Source: Deltaproteobacteria bacterium
GTDB lineage: Bacteria > Myxococcota_A > Polyangia > GCA-2747355 > JADLHG01
Assembly: GCA_020848905.1 (NCBI GenBank)
Contig: JADLHG010000008.1
Coordinates: 1 to 64,000 of the forward strand
DNA: 64,000 bases
Direction of reading: 5' to 3'
Part shown: positions 13,413 through 22,058 of the stretch, in pieces
How the letters are laid out: each line of letters opens with the position of its first letter
Numbering within the stretch: position 1 is the first letter of the stretch
Position numbers and translations under genes: made by a program
The notes under the pieces: model-generated
Told to the model about the DNA's origin: nothing
Seen by the model: the letters and a program-made list of their open reading frames with translations, nothing else
Database searches by the model: none

Positions 13413-14564
13413 CTACCGCGGGAGCTGCAGCTCGTCGTCGAGGGTGCGCAGGAGCGTGCCGCGGATGTCCGGCTCCGTGATCAGCATGGCCCGTACGCGG
13501 TTCGCCAGGTTCTGGTAGCCGTGCACCGCGAGCCAGGTGGAAAAGTCGTTGTGCAGGGCGTGGTGCTCGAACACCACGTCGGGGACGTCGGCGATGAGGT
13601 CCCGCAGGTCCTGCAGCGTACGCGCGAGCCCGTAGCGCTCCCCCGCGGGCCAGCGGAAGACGAAGGGGCCGAAGCCGCAAAAGGCGGTGAGGAAGTTGTC
13701 GAGCTCCGAGAGCAGCCGCGGAGAGTCCTTCCAGAGGAACTTGGCGTCGGCGGCGAGCACCGCCTCGCGCGCCTGGAGCTCGCGACTCGCCACGACCACC
13801 GGCAGATGCCCGTGCAGGGCCCGCGCGCGGTAGAGCAGCCGGAGCCCCGCGTCTCCCCTGCGCTCGCCGGAGATGGGAAAGCAGAGGTCCGTGATGAGCG
13901 CCATCATGTTCCGGTCGTAGCGAAAGAGGGACTCGCAGGCCTCCTCGAACGAGCGCCGCAAGAGGACCAGCGGGCGGTTGTCGCTCATCCCCCAGATCGA
14001 CGTGGGGCGCCGCTCCTCCGGGAGCAGCTCGAGCGCGGCGGCGCGGATCCGCTCGTAGAGGGCCGGCAGAAAGTGGCTGTAGAAGTTCGGCTCGTCCTCC
14101 ACGAGCAGGATGATCAGCGCCCCCGAATGCTGCAGCAGCGGCGCGTTCCGCTCGTCCTCCTGGAGCTTGACCATCGCCCGCCAGAACGAGGGCGCTCCGT
14201 AGTAGACGAAGAGGTTCTCGCTCGCGTGCTCGCGCCCCTCGGTCGGGCCGCCGAGGTCGGTGTTGCCGGTCACCACCACCGCCGGCAGCCCCGGGAAGGC
14301 CTCCTTCACCTTGCGCGACAGCTCGGCCCCGCTCATGTCCGGAAGCACGTAGTCCACGAGCAGCATCTCGTAGCGACCGGTGCCGAGCGCTTCGAGCGCC
14401 GCCTTCCCCGTGCGAACCAGCTCGAAGGCCGGCGCGTCGGCAGGCTCACTTTGACCCGCCGCTCGAAACCCCGCCTCCTCGAGCATGAACCCACTATAAG
14501 GGTTGCCCGCGAGGAGCAGGTTCTGGAATCTTATGCGCATGGGAAGGTCGCCCACGGAAAGCAT
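13413..14564 (-). CDS. Double-receiver protein paired with ATP-grasp protein
   Basis: A 383-residue protein with two receiver-like domains and no recognised output domain. The first (about 12-110) keeps a phospho-acceptor-like Asp71 in LLVDYVLPDMSG and Thr99, but its first strand (NLLLAGNP) lacks the acidic pair, so it may be a pseudo-receiver. The second (about 148-290) has LLVEDE (acidic 156-158), acceptor-like Asp226 (ITDLCFP), Ser260 and Lys279, the full receiver set. The remaining 90 residues are helical. Similar receiver segments occur fused to PEP-synthase-like ATP-grasp proteins in Bacteroidetes and other Deltaproteobacteria (from memory); here the partner is divergent. Start: ATG 14564; ATG 14540 is a close alternative. 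Confidence 0.8.
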   Translation of the reverse strand: MLSVGDLPMRIRFQNLLLAGNPYSGFMLEEAGFRAAGQSEPADAPAFELVRTGKAALEALGTGRYEMLLVDYVLPDMSGAELSRKVKEAFPGLPAVVVTGNTDLGGPTEGREHASENLFVYYGAPSFWRAMVKLQEDERNAPLLQHSGALIILLVEDEPNFYSHFLPALYERIRAAALELLPEERRPTSIWGMSDNRPLVLLRRSFEEACESLFRYDRNMMALITDLCFPISGERRGDAGLRLLYRARALHGHLPVVVASRELQAREAVLAADAKFLWKDSPRLLSELDNFLTAFCGFGPFVFRWPAGERYGLARTLQDLRDLIADVPDVVFEHHALHNDFSTWLAVHGYQNLANRVRAMLITEPDIRGTLLRTLDDELQLPR

Positions 14565-14590
14565 GTGCCTCGGCGGCGCGAGTGAAGGAA

Positions 14591-14619
14591 ACAGTATCGT
14601 GGCCGCTCGCGGAAATCAA
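14591..14619 (-). promoter_or_regulatory. Sigma-70-like promoter for double-receiver gene
   Basis: Read on the minus strand: TTGATT (14619-14614), 17-nt spacer, TACTGT (14596-14591). The expected start point near 14584 lies about 20 nt before the ATG at 14564. The 90-nt space is shared with the divergent ATP-grasp gene, whose own -10 is not obvious. Confidence 0.45.
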
Positions 14620-14654
14620 TTCAGCCGGCCGGCCACAAGAGGGAAGAGAGACTG

Positions 14655-16373
14655 ATGCTCCCTCTGCGACGCGTGGGGCCCGTGGTGAAGCTCGGCGAAG
14701 GCGAGCTAGGCGGCAAGGCGCGCCTGCTTCCGTTCCTGGATCGCCTCCTCGAGGCGAGCAAGATCGCCGCGGAATTCGCACCGCACACGATCAGCGTCCC
14801 CGAGACCTGGGTGCTCGCCACCGACTCCTTCTCGGAGTTCGTGGGGCGCAACCACCTCGAGAGCTGCGCCGACGTGACCGACGACGGGGAGGTCCGGCGA
14901 CGCTTCCTCGCCGGCCGGCTCCCCCCCGCCGTCTGCGCCTCGCTCAAGCTCTACCTCGAATCGCACCTCCTGCCGCTCGCGGTGCGGAGCTCGGCGCTCA
15001 GCGAGGACACGCACTACCACACCACGGCCGGGCTCTTCACCACGCTCTTCATCCCGAACCGCGGCCCGAACCGCCTGAACCAGCTCATGGACGCGGTGAA
15101 GCTCGTCTACGCCAGCGCCTTCTACGCCGACGTGAGCCGGTACATGCGGGACCACAGTATCCCGCGCGAGGACGAGCGGATGGCCATCGCCCTCGAGACG
15201 GTGGTGGGGACCGCACGCGGTCAGGTCTACTACCCGCTCGTCTCCGGGGTGGCCCAGTCGGTGAACTACTTCCCGGTCGGGCAGATGAAGCCCGAGGACG
15301 GGGTGGTGTCGATCGTGATGGGCCTCGGGCGCCGCGCGGTGCAGGGGCTGGACGGCCTGCGCTTCTGCCCGGCCTATCCGCTGGTGCGCCCGTCGATGGT
15401 CTCCGAGGTGGACTTCCGCCGCACCACGCAGCAGCTCTTCGACGCGGTGAACCTCGAGGCCGGCGAGCTGGCGCTCTCGGGGTCGGACACCGAGACGCTG
15501 ATCACGCTCCCCGTCGAGGCGGCGGCTCCGCACGGCGTGCTGGCGCACGTGGCCTCCGTCTGGGACCCCGACGCGCGCATCTTCTACGAGAGCCTCATGC
15601 AGCGCGGCGAGCGCGTCCTGACCTTCAGCCGCCTGCTGCGCGAGACGAGCCTCCCCTTCCCCACCATGCTCCGGCGCGTGCTCCAGGTCATCGAGGACGG
15701 CTTCGGCCTCCCGGTGGAGATCGAGTTCGCGCTCGACGTGGAGAGCGGCGGCGGCGAGCTCAAGGGCGCGCTCTACCTGCTCCAGGCGCGTCCGCTCCCG
15801 TCGGCGCAGCGCGGGGACGCGTCGGTGGAGGTCCCCGAGGTGCGCCCCGACGAGCTCCTCCTCTCGACGAACCAGGCGCTCGGGAACGGCGCCGTGGACG
15901 GCGTGCGCTCGGTGGTCTTCGTCGACCCCGCGGACTTCTCGCTCCAGACGAGCTCGGAGATCGCCGACGAGGTGGCGCGGCTCAACGAGCGCCAGCGTGA
16001 GGCGAACGACCCCTATCTGCTCCTCGGGCCAGGCCGCTGGGGCTCGTGCAACAAGGCCGTGGGCGTCCCGGTCAAGTTCCGGCAGATCGACATGGCGCGC
16101 CTCATCGCCGAGGTCTCGACCCCGGAGCTGTCGCTCGAGCCCTCGCAGGGCACGCACTTCTTCCACAACGTGGTTTCGAAGTCGCTCTTCTACCTGACCG
16201 TCGACACGCGGGTCGGCCACGCCTGCAACCTGGAGTGGCTCCGCGCCCAGCCGAACGCGGCGGACACCCGCCTGGTCAAGCTGATCCACGCGCCGGACGG
16301 GCTGAGCATTCGGGTGGACGGCACGAAGCGCGCCGCGGTGGTCTATCGAGCGGGGGGCCTCGGGGGCGGCTAG
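14655..16373 (+). CDS. Stand-alone PEP-synthase/PPDK-type ATP-grasp protein
   Basis: A 572-residue protein related to the N-terminal ATP-grasp half of PEP synthase and pyruvate phosphate dikinase: GELGGKARLL (16-25), RSSALSED (111-118), ARGQVYYP, GLGRRAVQG, and the closing EIEFALD...LYLLQARPL. The swivelling phosphohistidine domain and the C-terminal PEP/pyruvate barrel of true PEP synthase are absent. A C-terminal module (about 450-560) contains GPGRWGS and PSQGTHFFHN, motifs I associate with a family in which this ATP-grasp follows receiver domains. It probably transfers phosphate from ATP, substrate unknown. A purine-rich ribosome site (gggaagagag) precedes the ATG. The stop overlaps the gdh stop by 4 nt (ctag). 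Confidence 0.82.
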   Translation: MLPLRRVGPVVKLGEGELGGKARLLPFLDRLLEASKIAAEFAPHTISVPETWVLATDSFSEFVGRNHLESCADVTDDGEVRRRFLAGRLPPAVCASLKLYLESHLLPLAVRSSALSEDTHYHTTAGLFTTLFIPNRGPNRLNQLMDAVKLVYASAFYADVSRYMRDHSIPREDERMAIALETVVGTARGQVYYPLVSGVAQSVNYFPVGQMKPEDGVVSIVMGLGRRAVQGLDGLRFCPAYPLVRPSMVSEVDFRRTTQQLFDAVNLEAGELALSGSDTETLITLPVEAAAPHGVLAHVASVWDPDARIFYESLMQRGERVLTFSRLLRETSLPFPTMLRRVLQVIEDGFGLPVEIEFALDVESGGGELKGALYLLQARPLPSAQRGDASVEVPEVRPDELLLSTNQALGNGAVDGVRSVVFVDPADFSLQTSSEIADEVARLNERQREANDPYLLLGPGRWGSCNKAVGVPVKFRQIDMARLIAEVSTPELSLEPSQGTHFFHNVVSKSLFYLTVDTRVGHACNLEWLRAQPNAADTRLVKLIHAPDGLSIRVDGTKRAAVVYRAGGLGGG

Positions 16374-17653
16374 ATCCAGCCCCGGAGCCGGCAGGCGGTC
16401 GCGACCCGATCGATCGCGATCATCATCGCCGCGTCGCGCATGAAGACCCCGTGCGTCTCGGACATCTCCACCACGCCGTGGAAGGCGTCGGTCATGAGGC
16501 GATCCAGCCGCTCGAGCACCATCTCCCGCGTCCAGTAGAAGTTCTGGTTGCTCTGCACCTGCTCGAAGTAGGAGCAGGTCACGCCCCCCGCGTTACAGAG
16601 GAAGTCGGGGATGAGGTAGATCTTGCGGCTCTGCAGCACCTTGTCGGCCTGCGGGGTGGTGGGGCCGTTCGCCCCCTCGGCCACGATCTTCACCGACGGC
16701 TTGATCGACGGCGCGAGCTCCTCGGTGACCTGGTTCTCGAGCGCGGCGGGGATCAGGATGTCCACCTCTTGCTCGAGCCAGGCGGTGGCGGGCAGGACCT
16801 CGTAGCCCAGGTCCCGCGCCTTGGTCTTGTCGATCGTGCCGTAGCGGTCGGCGATGGCCATCAGCTCGTCCACCTTGATCCCGTCCCGCCGACGGTAGGT
16901 GTAGGGCTTCTTGTCGTCGTCGTCCCAGCACGAGACGGCCACCACCACGCCCCCGAGCTCGGAGAGGCCCTTGGCCGCGTACTGCGCCACGTTGCCGAAG
17001 CCCTGGATCGAGGCCGTGCAACCCGCGATCTTCTTGTCCATGCGCTTGAGCGCCTCGCGCACGGTGTAGACCACGCCGTAGCCGGTGGCCTCGGTGCGGC
17101 CCTTCGACCCGCCGAGCCCGACAGGCTTGCCGGTGATGAAGCCCGGGTAGCGGCCCCCCGTCAGCTTCTCGTACTCGTCCATCATCCAGATCATGTGCTG
17201 CGCGTTGGTCATCACGTCCGGGGCCGGCACGTCCTGTACCGGCCCGACGAGCCGCACGATCTGGTCCACGAAGCCGCGACAGATCTGCTCCTGCTCGCGC
17301 TCGGACATCTGGCGCGGATCGCAGATCACGCCCCCCTTGCCGCCGCCGAGGGGGATGTCCACCACGGCGGTCTTCCAGGTCATCCAGGTGGCCAGGGCGC
17401 GCACGGTGTCCACGGTCTCGTCGGGGTGGAAGCGAATGCCGCCCTTGGCCGGCCCACGCGCCGTGTTGTGCTGCACCCGAAAGCCGTGGAAGACCTCCAC
17501 CCGCCCATTGTCGCGGCGGATGGGGATCGTGAAGTGGAGCTCTCGGTTCGGGAAACGCAGGAAGTGCCGCGTGCCCGCATCGAGGCCCAGCTTCTCGGCC
17601 GCCTGATCGAACTGCGCTTGAGCCATTGCAAAGGCGTTGAACTCGCGTGCCAT
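16370..17653 (-). CDS. gdhA: Glutamate dehydrogenase (Glu/Leu/Phe/Val family)
   Basis: Interconverts glutamate and 2-oxoglutarate plus ammonium using NAD(P). At 427 residues it has the usual length of the hexameric class. Motifs: HNTARGPAKGGIRFHP, with the substrate-binding Lys, then WKTAVVDIPLGGGKGGV with the catalytic-region Lys, APDVMTN, and the Rossmann segment QGFGNVAQYAAKGL in the C-terminal domain; NAGGVTCSYFE near the end. Cofactor preference cannot be called safely. Start ATG 17653 has GAGGAGG about 11 nt upstream. It is divergent from NAD synthase, a plausible though unproven link through NAD use. Confidence 0.93.
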   Translation of the reverse strand: MAREFNAFAMAQAQFDQAAEKLGLDAGTRHFLRFPNRELHFTIPIRRDNGRVEVFHGFRVQHNTARGPAKGGIRFHPDETVDTVRALATWMTWKTAVVDIPLGGGKGGVICDPRQMSEREQEQICRGFVDQIVRLVGPVQDVPAPDVMTNAQHMIWMMDEYEKLTGGRYPGFITGKPVGLGGSKGRTEATGYGVVYTVREALKRMDKKIAGCTASIQGFGNVAQYAAKGLSELGGVVVAVSCWDDDDKKPYTYRRRDGIKVDELMAIADRYGTIDKTKARDLGYEVLPATAWLEQEVDILIPAALENQVTEELAPSIKPSVKIVAEGANGPTTPQADKVLQSRKIYLIPDFLCNAGGVTCSYFEQVQSNQNFYWTREMVLERLDRLMTDAFHGVVEMSETHGVFMRDAAMMIAIDRVATACRLRGWI

Positions 17654-17720
17654 GGGTGTAGTGGCCTCCTCGGGGGAATGCTTCGGCCGAGGTTATGCCA
17701 TCGCGCCTCAAACACAAGTC

Positions 17721-17762
17721 GGTTTTCGACCGTCGGCCCGCCTCCCCCGACCGACGAAAACC
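17721..17762. promoter_or_regulatory. Imperfect inverted repeat between gdh and nadE
   Basis: ggttttcg (17721-17728) pairs with cgaaaacc (17755-17762), and an inner gtcgg (17732-17736) pairs with ccgac (17747-17751) across a 10-nt loop. It sits in the 215-nt divergent promoter region, so an operator for a dimeric regulator or an RNA hairpin are both possible. There is no T tract in either direction. Confidence 0.4.
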
Positions 17763-17868
17763 AGGGCTCGCCGGCCCCGCGCGCGCGCCGCGCCGACCAA
17801 CCCTTGACGCGAGGCTGGGCCTCTGAAAGCATCGACGTTCACGCATTCACCCAGGAGACGGAGGGAAC

Positions 17869-18879
17869 ATGCTCAGCGACCACGTCCTGGCCTTGGACTA
17901 CGCCGAAGAGGCGAGTCGCATCTGCGACGTCTTGCGATTCATCGTGGCCCGCGAGCTCCGACGCAAGGGACTCGTGGTAGGCGTCTCCGGCGGCATCGAT
18001 AGCTCCGTCTGTCTCGCCCTGGCCGCCCGCGCGCTCGGCAAGGACAAGGTCTTCGCCGTGCTGATGCCCGAGCGGGACTCGAGCCCCGAGAGCAACCGGC
18101 TGGGCCGCATGGTCTGCGAGCACGTGGGCGTGGAGTACGCCGTCGAGGAGATCAGCCCCATCCTGGCGGCGGCGGGCTGCTACGCGCGACGGGACGAGGC
18201 GATCCGGCAGGTCTTTCCGGAGTACGATGAGACCTACAAGCAAAAGATCGTGGTCCCGCCGCTCGAGGAAGGAAACCGCCTGACCTACTTCAGCGTCGTG
18301 ATCCAGGCCCCCGACGGCGCGGTGAAGAAGGCGCGACTGCCGCTCAAGGCCTACCTGCAGATCGTGGCCGCGACGAACTTCAAGCAGCGCACGCGCAAGA
18401 TGCTCGAGTACTACCACGCCGACCGCCTCAACTACGGTGTGATGGGCACCCCGAACCGCCTGGAGTACGACCAGGGCTTCTTCGTGAAGGGGGGCGACGG
18501 ACTCGCCGACGTGAAGCCCATCGCGCACCTCTACAAGACCCAGGTCTACGAGCTGGCGCGCCACCTCGGCCTGCCGGAACCCGTCACCAGCAGCACGCCC
18601 ACGACGGACACCTACAGCCTCCCGCAGGGGCAGGACGAGTTCTACTTCGCCCTCCCCTATCCGAAGATGGACCTGATGCTCTACGCCTACAGCCACCAGG
18701 TCGCACCCGCCGAGGCGGCGCGGGCGGCAGGCCTCACGGAGGAGCAGGCGAGCTGGGTCTACCGGGACATCGAGGCCAAGCGGCGCACCACGCGCTACAT
18801 GCACCTGCCGGCCCAGCTCATCGAGCCCATCGCGGACGTCGGCACGCACCGCCCCGCGACCCACGGCACGGAAGTCTAA
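17869..18879 (+). CDS. nadE: NH3-dependent NAD+ synthase
   Basis: Last step of NAD synthesis: adenylates nicotinic acid adenine dinucleotide and amidates it. The 336-residue protein has the N-type PP-loop SGGIDSS (40-46) and NYGVMGTPNRLEYDQGFF, the acyl-adenylate/NaAD-binding region. There is no N-terminal nitrilase (glutaminase) domain, so it should use free ammonia or a separate amidotransferase. It is longer than typical 275-residue NadE because of an insert around 95-165. GGAGACGGAGGG precedes the ATG. A weak TTGACG...AAGCAT promoter lies at 17804-17832. It is followed after 19 nt by a glycosyltransferase gene. Confidence 0.92.
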   Translation: MLSDHVLALDYAEEASRICDVLRFIVARELRRKGLVVGVSGGIDSSVCLALAARALGKDKVFAVLMPERDSSPESNRLGRMVCEHVGVEYAVEEISPILAAAGCYARRDEAIRQVFPEYDETYKQKIVVPPLEEGNRLTYFSVVIQAPDGAVKKARLPLKAYLQIVAATNFKQRTRKMLEYYHADRLNYGVMGTPNRLEYDQGFFVKGGDGLADVKPIAHLYKTQVYELARHLGLPEPVTSSTPTTDTYSLPQGQDEFYFALPYPKMDLMLYAYSHQVAPAEAARAAGLTEEQASWVYRDIEAKRRTTRYMHLPAQLIEPIADVGTHRPATHGTEV

Positions 18880-18898
18880 GCCAAGGACCCGGCCCGGC

Positions 18899-20272
18899 GT
18901 GCCCCCTGTCGCGCGTCGGACGGACTCTCTCCTTGGCCGAAGCACGCTGCCGGGTGCTCTGGGCGCGGCGCTTTCCCTCTCTCTCCTGGCCCAGCTCGCC
19001 GTCTATTTCACCGAGACCTTCGGTCCCCTCGGGCCGCTGCGGAACCTCGCCGTCACCCTGGCCACGACGCTCCCCCTCGCTCTGGCGCTTCGCGTCGCGG
19101 CACGCCCGGAGCTCACCCCACGCTCCCTTGCGTTCTGGGTGGTGGTCGGGGCCGCTGCGCTACGCCTCGCCCTCCCCTGGTCCGCCGTCGAGGGGAGCAG
19201 CGACGCCTTCCGCTATCTCTTCGATGGTCGCGTGCTGGCCTCGGGGACAAACCCCTACCTCCATCCTCCCGTGGCCGACGCGCTGGTGCCGCTACGCGAG
19301 GCGCACTTCTTCCCCGGCATCTTCCGCCCCGAGATGCGCACCGTGTACCCGCCCCTCGCGGAGCTCTGGTTTGCCGTGGCCTACTGGCTCTCCCCGACGA
19401 GCTTCTTCGGCTTGAAGCTCGTGCTCTTCATCCACGAGCTCGCTACCGTACTCCTTCTGCGGCGCCTGCTGGCTCGCGCCGGAGCGCCGCCGGAGCGGGC
19501 GCTGCTCTACGCGTGGTCCCCCTTGCCGATCGTGCAGCTCTTCGTGGCCGGACACCTCGACGGCCTCCTCGTGCCGTGGCTCCTGCTCGCGCTGCTGCTC
19601 GCCGAGCGGCGCCCCTTCGCGGCGGGGCTTTCGCTCGCCGCCTCGGCGCTGGTGCGGCCGGTTACCCTGCTCTGCCTGCCGAGCCTGGCCCTCGGCCCCG
19701 ACCGCTCTCGCCGGCAGAGCCTCGCCGTGGCGCTCGCCGTCGGCCTGGCCACCACGCTCCTCCTCTGCCCATTCCTGTCGGCGGGAGGACGCCTCGTGGA
19801 GTCGCTGCTCGTCTACGCGCAGGAGTGGCGCTTCAACGGCTCGCTCTTCGCGCTCGCCTCCCTCGCGTCTCCCGCCCTGGCCGCCACCTGGCTCCGGCCC
19901 GCGCTCTACGCGGGGACGGCCCTGGCGAGCGTGGCCTGCGCCCTCCTCCCCGCGGCGCGTTCGACGCGCTTCTTGCTGGCGCTCGGGGCCTACTTCGCGC
20001 TCGCACCGACGGTCTACCCCTGGTACCTCGTGCCGCTGCTGGCGCTCGGGGCGCTCCACGGCGGGGTCTGGGTGGTCCTGCTTCCCGCGCTCGTCGGGCT
20101 TTCGGATCTCGTATTCCTCGACGGACGTCCCGGCGGCGTGTGGGAGGTGCCGGCCCTCGCGCAGGTGCTCGAGTATGGCGTCCTCTATCTCCTCGTGGCG
20201 CTCCAGCTGGCCCGCCGCGCGCGCCCCGGGAGCGAGAGGCCACCCGCGCCTGGCCCGCGTCTTGTATACTGA
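18899..20272 (+). CDS. GT-C membrane glycosyltransferase (GT87/mannosyltransferase-like)
   Basis: A polytopic 457-residue protein with roughly ten membrane helices. The first large loop carries an acidic motif followed by DAFRYLFDGRVLASGTNPY, typical of GT-C enzymes that use polyprenyl-phosphate sugars on the periplasmic face, and MRTVYPPLAELWF. Donor and acceptor cannot be deduced. The start is a GTG at 18899; no ATG gives the conserved first helix. It follows nadE by 19 nt, and its last codons contain the -10 of the next gene. Confidence 0.75.
   Translation: MPPVARRTDSLLGRSTLPGALGAALSLSLLAQLAVYFTETFGPLGPLRNLAVTLATTLPLALALRVAARPELTPRSLAFWVVVGAAALRLALPWSAVEGSSDAFRYLFDGRVLASGTNPYLHPPVADALVPLREAHFFPGIFRPEMRTVYPPLAELWFAVAYWLSPTSFFGLKLVLFIHELATVLLLRRLLARAGAPPERALLYAWSPLPIVQLFVAGHLDGLLVPWLLLALLLAERRPFAAGLSLAASALVRPVTLLCLPSLALGPDRSRRQSLAVALAVGLATTLLLCPFLSAGGRLVESLLVYAQEWRFNGSLFALASLASPALAATWLRPALYAGTALASVACALLPAARSTRFLLALGAYFALAPTVYPWYLVPLLALGALHGGVWVVLLPALVGLSDLVFLDGRPGGVWEVPALAQVLEYGVLYLLVALQLARRARPGSERPPAPGPRLVY
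20265..20270 (+). promoter_or_regulatory. -10 element (TATACT) for the phosphatase gene
   Basis: TATACT differs by one base from consensus and lies in the last codons of the glycosyltransferase gene, 30 nt before the GTG start at 20301. No TTGACA-like -35 sits 17 nt upstream, so support is partial. Confidence 0.35.
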
Positions 20273-20300
20273 TCGCTCCACCCAACGACGGAGCTTCTTC

Positions 20301-21950
20301 GTGCCCTGTCCTCCCCTTCGCCTTCCGTTTCCTCGCTGGACCTTCGTGTGCGTGCTGACGGCCGCGTGTCTCGTCTCCGCCAACGCCTCGGCCCAGCGCG
20401 TCCGCCGCGGTCCGTACCTTCAGATCGGCGCCCCCACCTCGATGACCGTCGTCTGGCGGACCGACGTGGCCACGACGGGGAAGGTGGAGTACGGCACAGC
20501 CGTCGGCAGCCTCTCGCTCAGCGCGACGGACAACAAGACCCATACGCAGCACGAAGTGCGCCTCACCGGACTCCAGCCGGGAACGCGCTACTACTATCGC
20601 GTCGGGACCGCCACCGCGGCGCTCGCGGGAGGGGACGCGCAGCACTTCTTCGACACCTCTCCCGCGACGGGGTCGGCCACGCGCTTTCGCCTCTGGGTGG
20701 TGGGAGACTCGGGGACCGGGGGCTCGATGCAGAAGAAGGTGCGGGACACCATGCTCACCTACGTCGGAGCGGACCGCCCGAACCTTTATCTCCATATGGG
20801 AGACATGGCCTACAGCGACGGCAAGGACGCCGAGTTCCAGACCAACTTCTTCGACATCTACCAGAACATCCTGCGCAACACGGTCTGCTGGCCCACGATG
20901 GGGAATCACGAGGGGCACAACGCCAACAGCAACACCCAGACCGGCCCCTACTACGACGCCTACGCGCTGCCGAAGGCCGCCGAGGCCGGGGGACTCCCCT
21001 CCGGCACAGAGGCCTACTACTCCTTCGACCACGCTAATGTGCACTTCGTGGTGCTGAACTCCTACGACATCTCGCGCAAGGTGGCCGACCCGATGCTCAC
21101 CTGGCTCAAGAGCGACCTGGCCTCCACCAAGCAGCCCTGGATCGTCGCCTTCTTCCACCACCCGCCCTATACGAAGGGGTCCCACGACTCGGACACCGAG
21201 GGGAACCTCGTGGACATGCGCGAGAACGCGCTCCCCATCCTCGAGGCGGGGGGAGTGGACCTGGTGCTCGCCGGGCACTCGCACGTCTACGAACGCTCGT
21301 GGCTGCTGAGCGGAGCGTACGCCACCCCCTCGCGCTACGACGCGAGCCTGATCGTGGACAAGGGGGACGGCAAGCTGAAGGGGACGGGCGCCTATCGCAA
21401 GCCCGCCACCGCCGGAAAGGGAGCCGTCTACGTGGTGGCCGGGCACGGGGGAACCGGGGTGAGCAGCAAGGGGAAGCACCCGCTCATGTACTTCACCGAG
21501 GTCCAGAATGGCTCGTGCGTGGTGGACGTGAACGGAAACACGCTCACCCTCGTGAACGTGCGCCACGACGGACAGCTCACGGACAACTTCACCATCGTGA
21601 AGGGCAGCGGGCCGGTGGCGGCCGACGGGGGCGTGCCTCCGCAGCGGGACGGTGGGGGCCCGGCGCGCGAGGCCGGCGGACCGATCGGCGACGGAGCGCC
21701 CATCGCCGGCGACGGCGGGATCCCTCCGCAGCGGGACGGAAGCGGCCCCCTCACCGACGGTGCGACGCCCGCGGGCGACGGCGCCAGCGTCGGTGCCGGC
21801 GACGGCGGCGGCAAAGCCGAGGGCTGCTCCTGCCAGACGGCGAGCCCCCCGGTCCCATCCACGGGCTACCTGCTCCTGGCGCTGGCCGCGCTCGGGCTCG
21901 CGCGTTCGGCACGCCGGCGAAGAGCCCGCGCGCCCTCTCTGCGACGGTAG
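20301..21950 (+). CDS. Secreted purple acid phosphatase-like metallophosphoesterase with MYXO-CTERM-like tail
   Basis: A 549-residue exported enzyme. After a signal peptide (about 1-32) there is a fibronectin-like purple acid phosphatase N-domain (about 35-120), then the metallophosphoesterase core with GDSG (about 135-138), GDMAYSD, GNHEG, FFHHPPY and GHSHVYERS, the five ligand blocks for a two-metal centre. A Gly/Asp/Pro-rich linker with repeated PPQRDG leads to a C-terminal CSC motif, membrane helix and RRRRAR cluster, which resembles the MYXO-CTERM sorting signal. It would hydrolyse phosphate esters at the cell surface. The GTG at 20301 with GGAG 7 nt upstream was preferred to an ATG far upstream inside the previous gene. 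Confidence 0.85.
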   Translation: MPCPPLRLPFPRWTFVCVLTAACLVSANASAQRVRRGPYLQIGAPTSMTVVWRTDVATTGKVEYGTAVGSLSLSATDNKTHTQHEVRLTGLQPGTRYYYRVGTATAALAGGDAQHFFDTSPATGSATRFRLWVVGDSGTGGSMQKKVRDTMLTYVGADRPNLYLHMGDMAYSDGKDAEFQTNFFDIYQNILRNTVCWPTMGNHEGHNANSNTQTGPYYDAYALPKAAEAGGLPSGTEAYYSFDHANVHFVVLNSYDISRKVADPMLTWLKSDLASTKQPWIVAFFHHPPYTKGSHDSDTEGNLVDMRENALPILEAGGVDLVLAGHSHVYERSWLLSGAYATPSRYDASLIVDKGDGKLKGTGAYRKPATAGKGAVYVVAGHGGTGVSSKGKHPLMYFTEVQNGSCVVDVNGNTLTLVNVRHDGQLTDNFTIVKGSGPVAADGGVPPQRDGGGPAREAGGPIGDGAPIAGDGGIPPQRDGSGPLTDGATPAGDGASVGAGDGGGKAEGCSCQTASPPVPSTGYLLLALAALGLARSARRRRARAPSLRR

Positions 21951-22012
21951 CGCGGCCTTCCCCGCGCACGCGACAAGATCCCGAGATTTCTGTCTTCATC
22001 GCCCGTCTCGCG

Positions 22013-22041
22013 TTGCGGGTCCGCCGCACCGTGGCTATCCT
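22013..22041 (+). promoter_or_regulatory. Sigma-70-like promoter for permease-metH operon
   Basis: TTGCGG (22013-22018), 17-nt spacer, TATCCT (22036-22041). The predicted start near 22048 is about 11 nt before the ATG at 22059. It would drive the metal permease and the overlapping metH. Confidence 0.42.
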
Positions 22042-22058
22042 TCGAGCGGACCCACACG

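Noticed and set aside
19833-21566. 577-codon frame antisense to the phosphatase
   Set aside because: The sense strand has all five metallophosphoesterase blocks; the antisense product has no recognisable fold.
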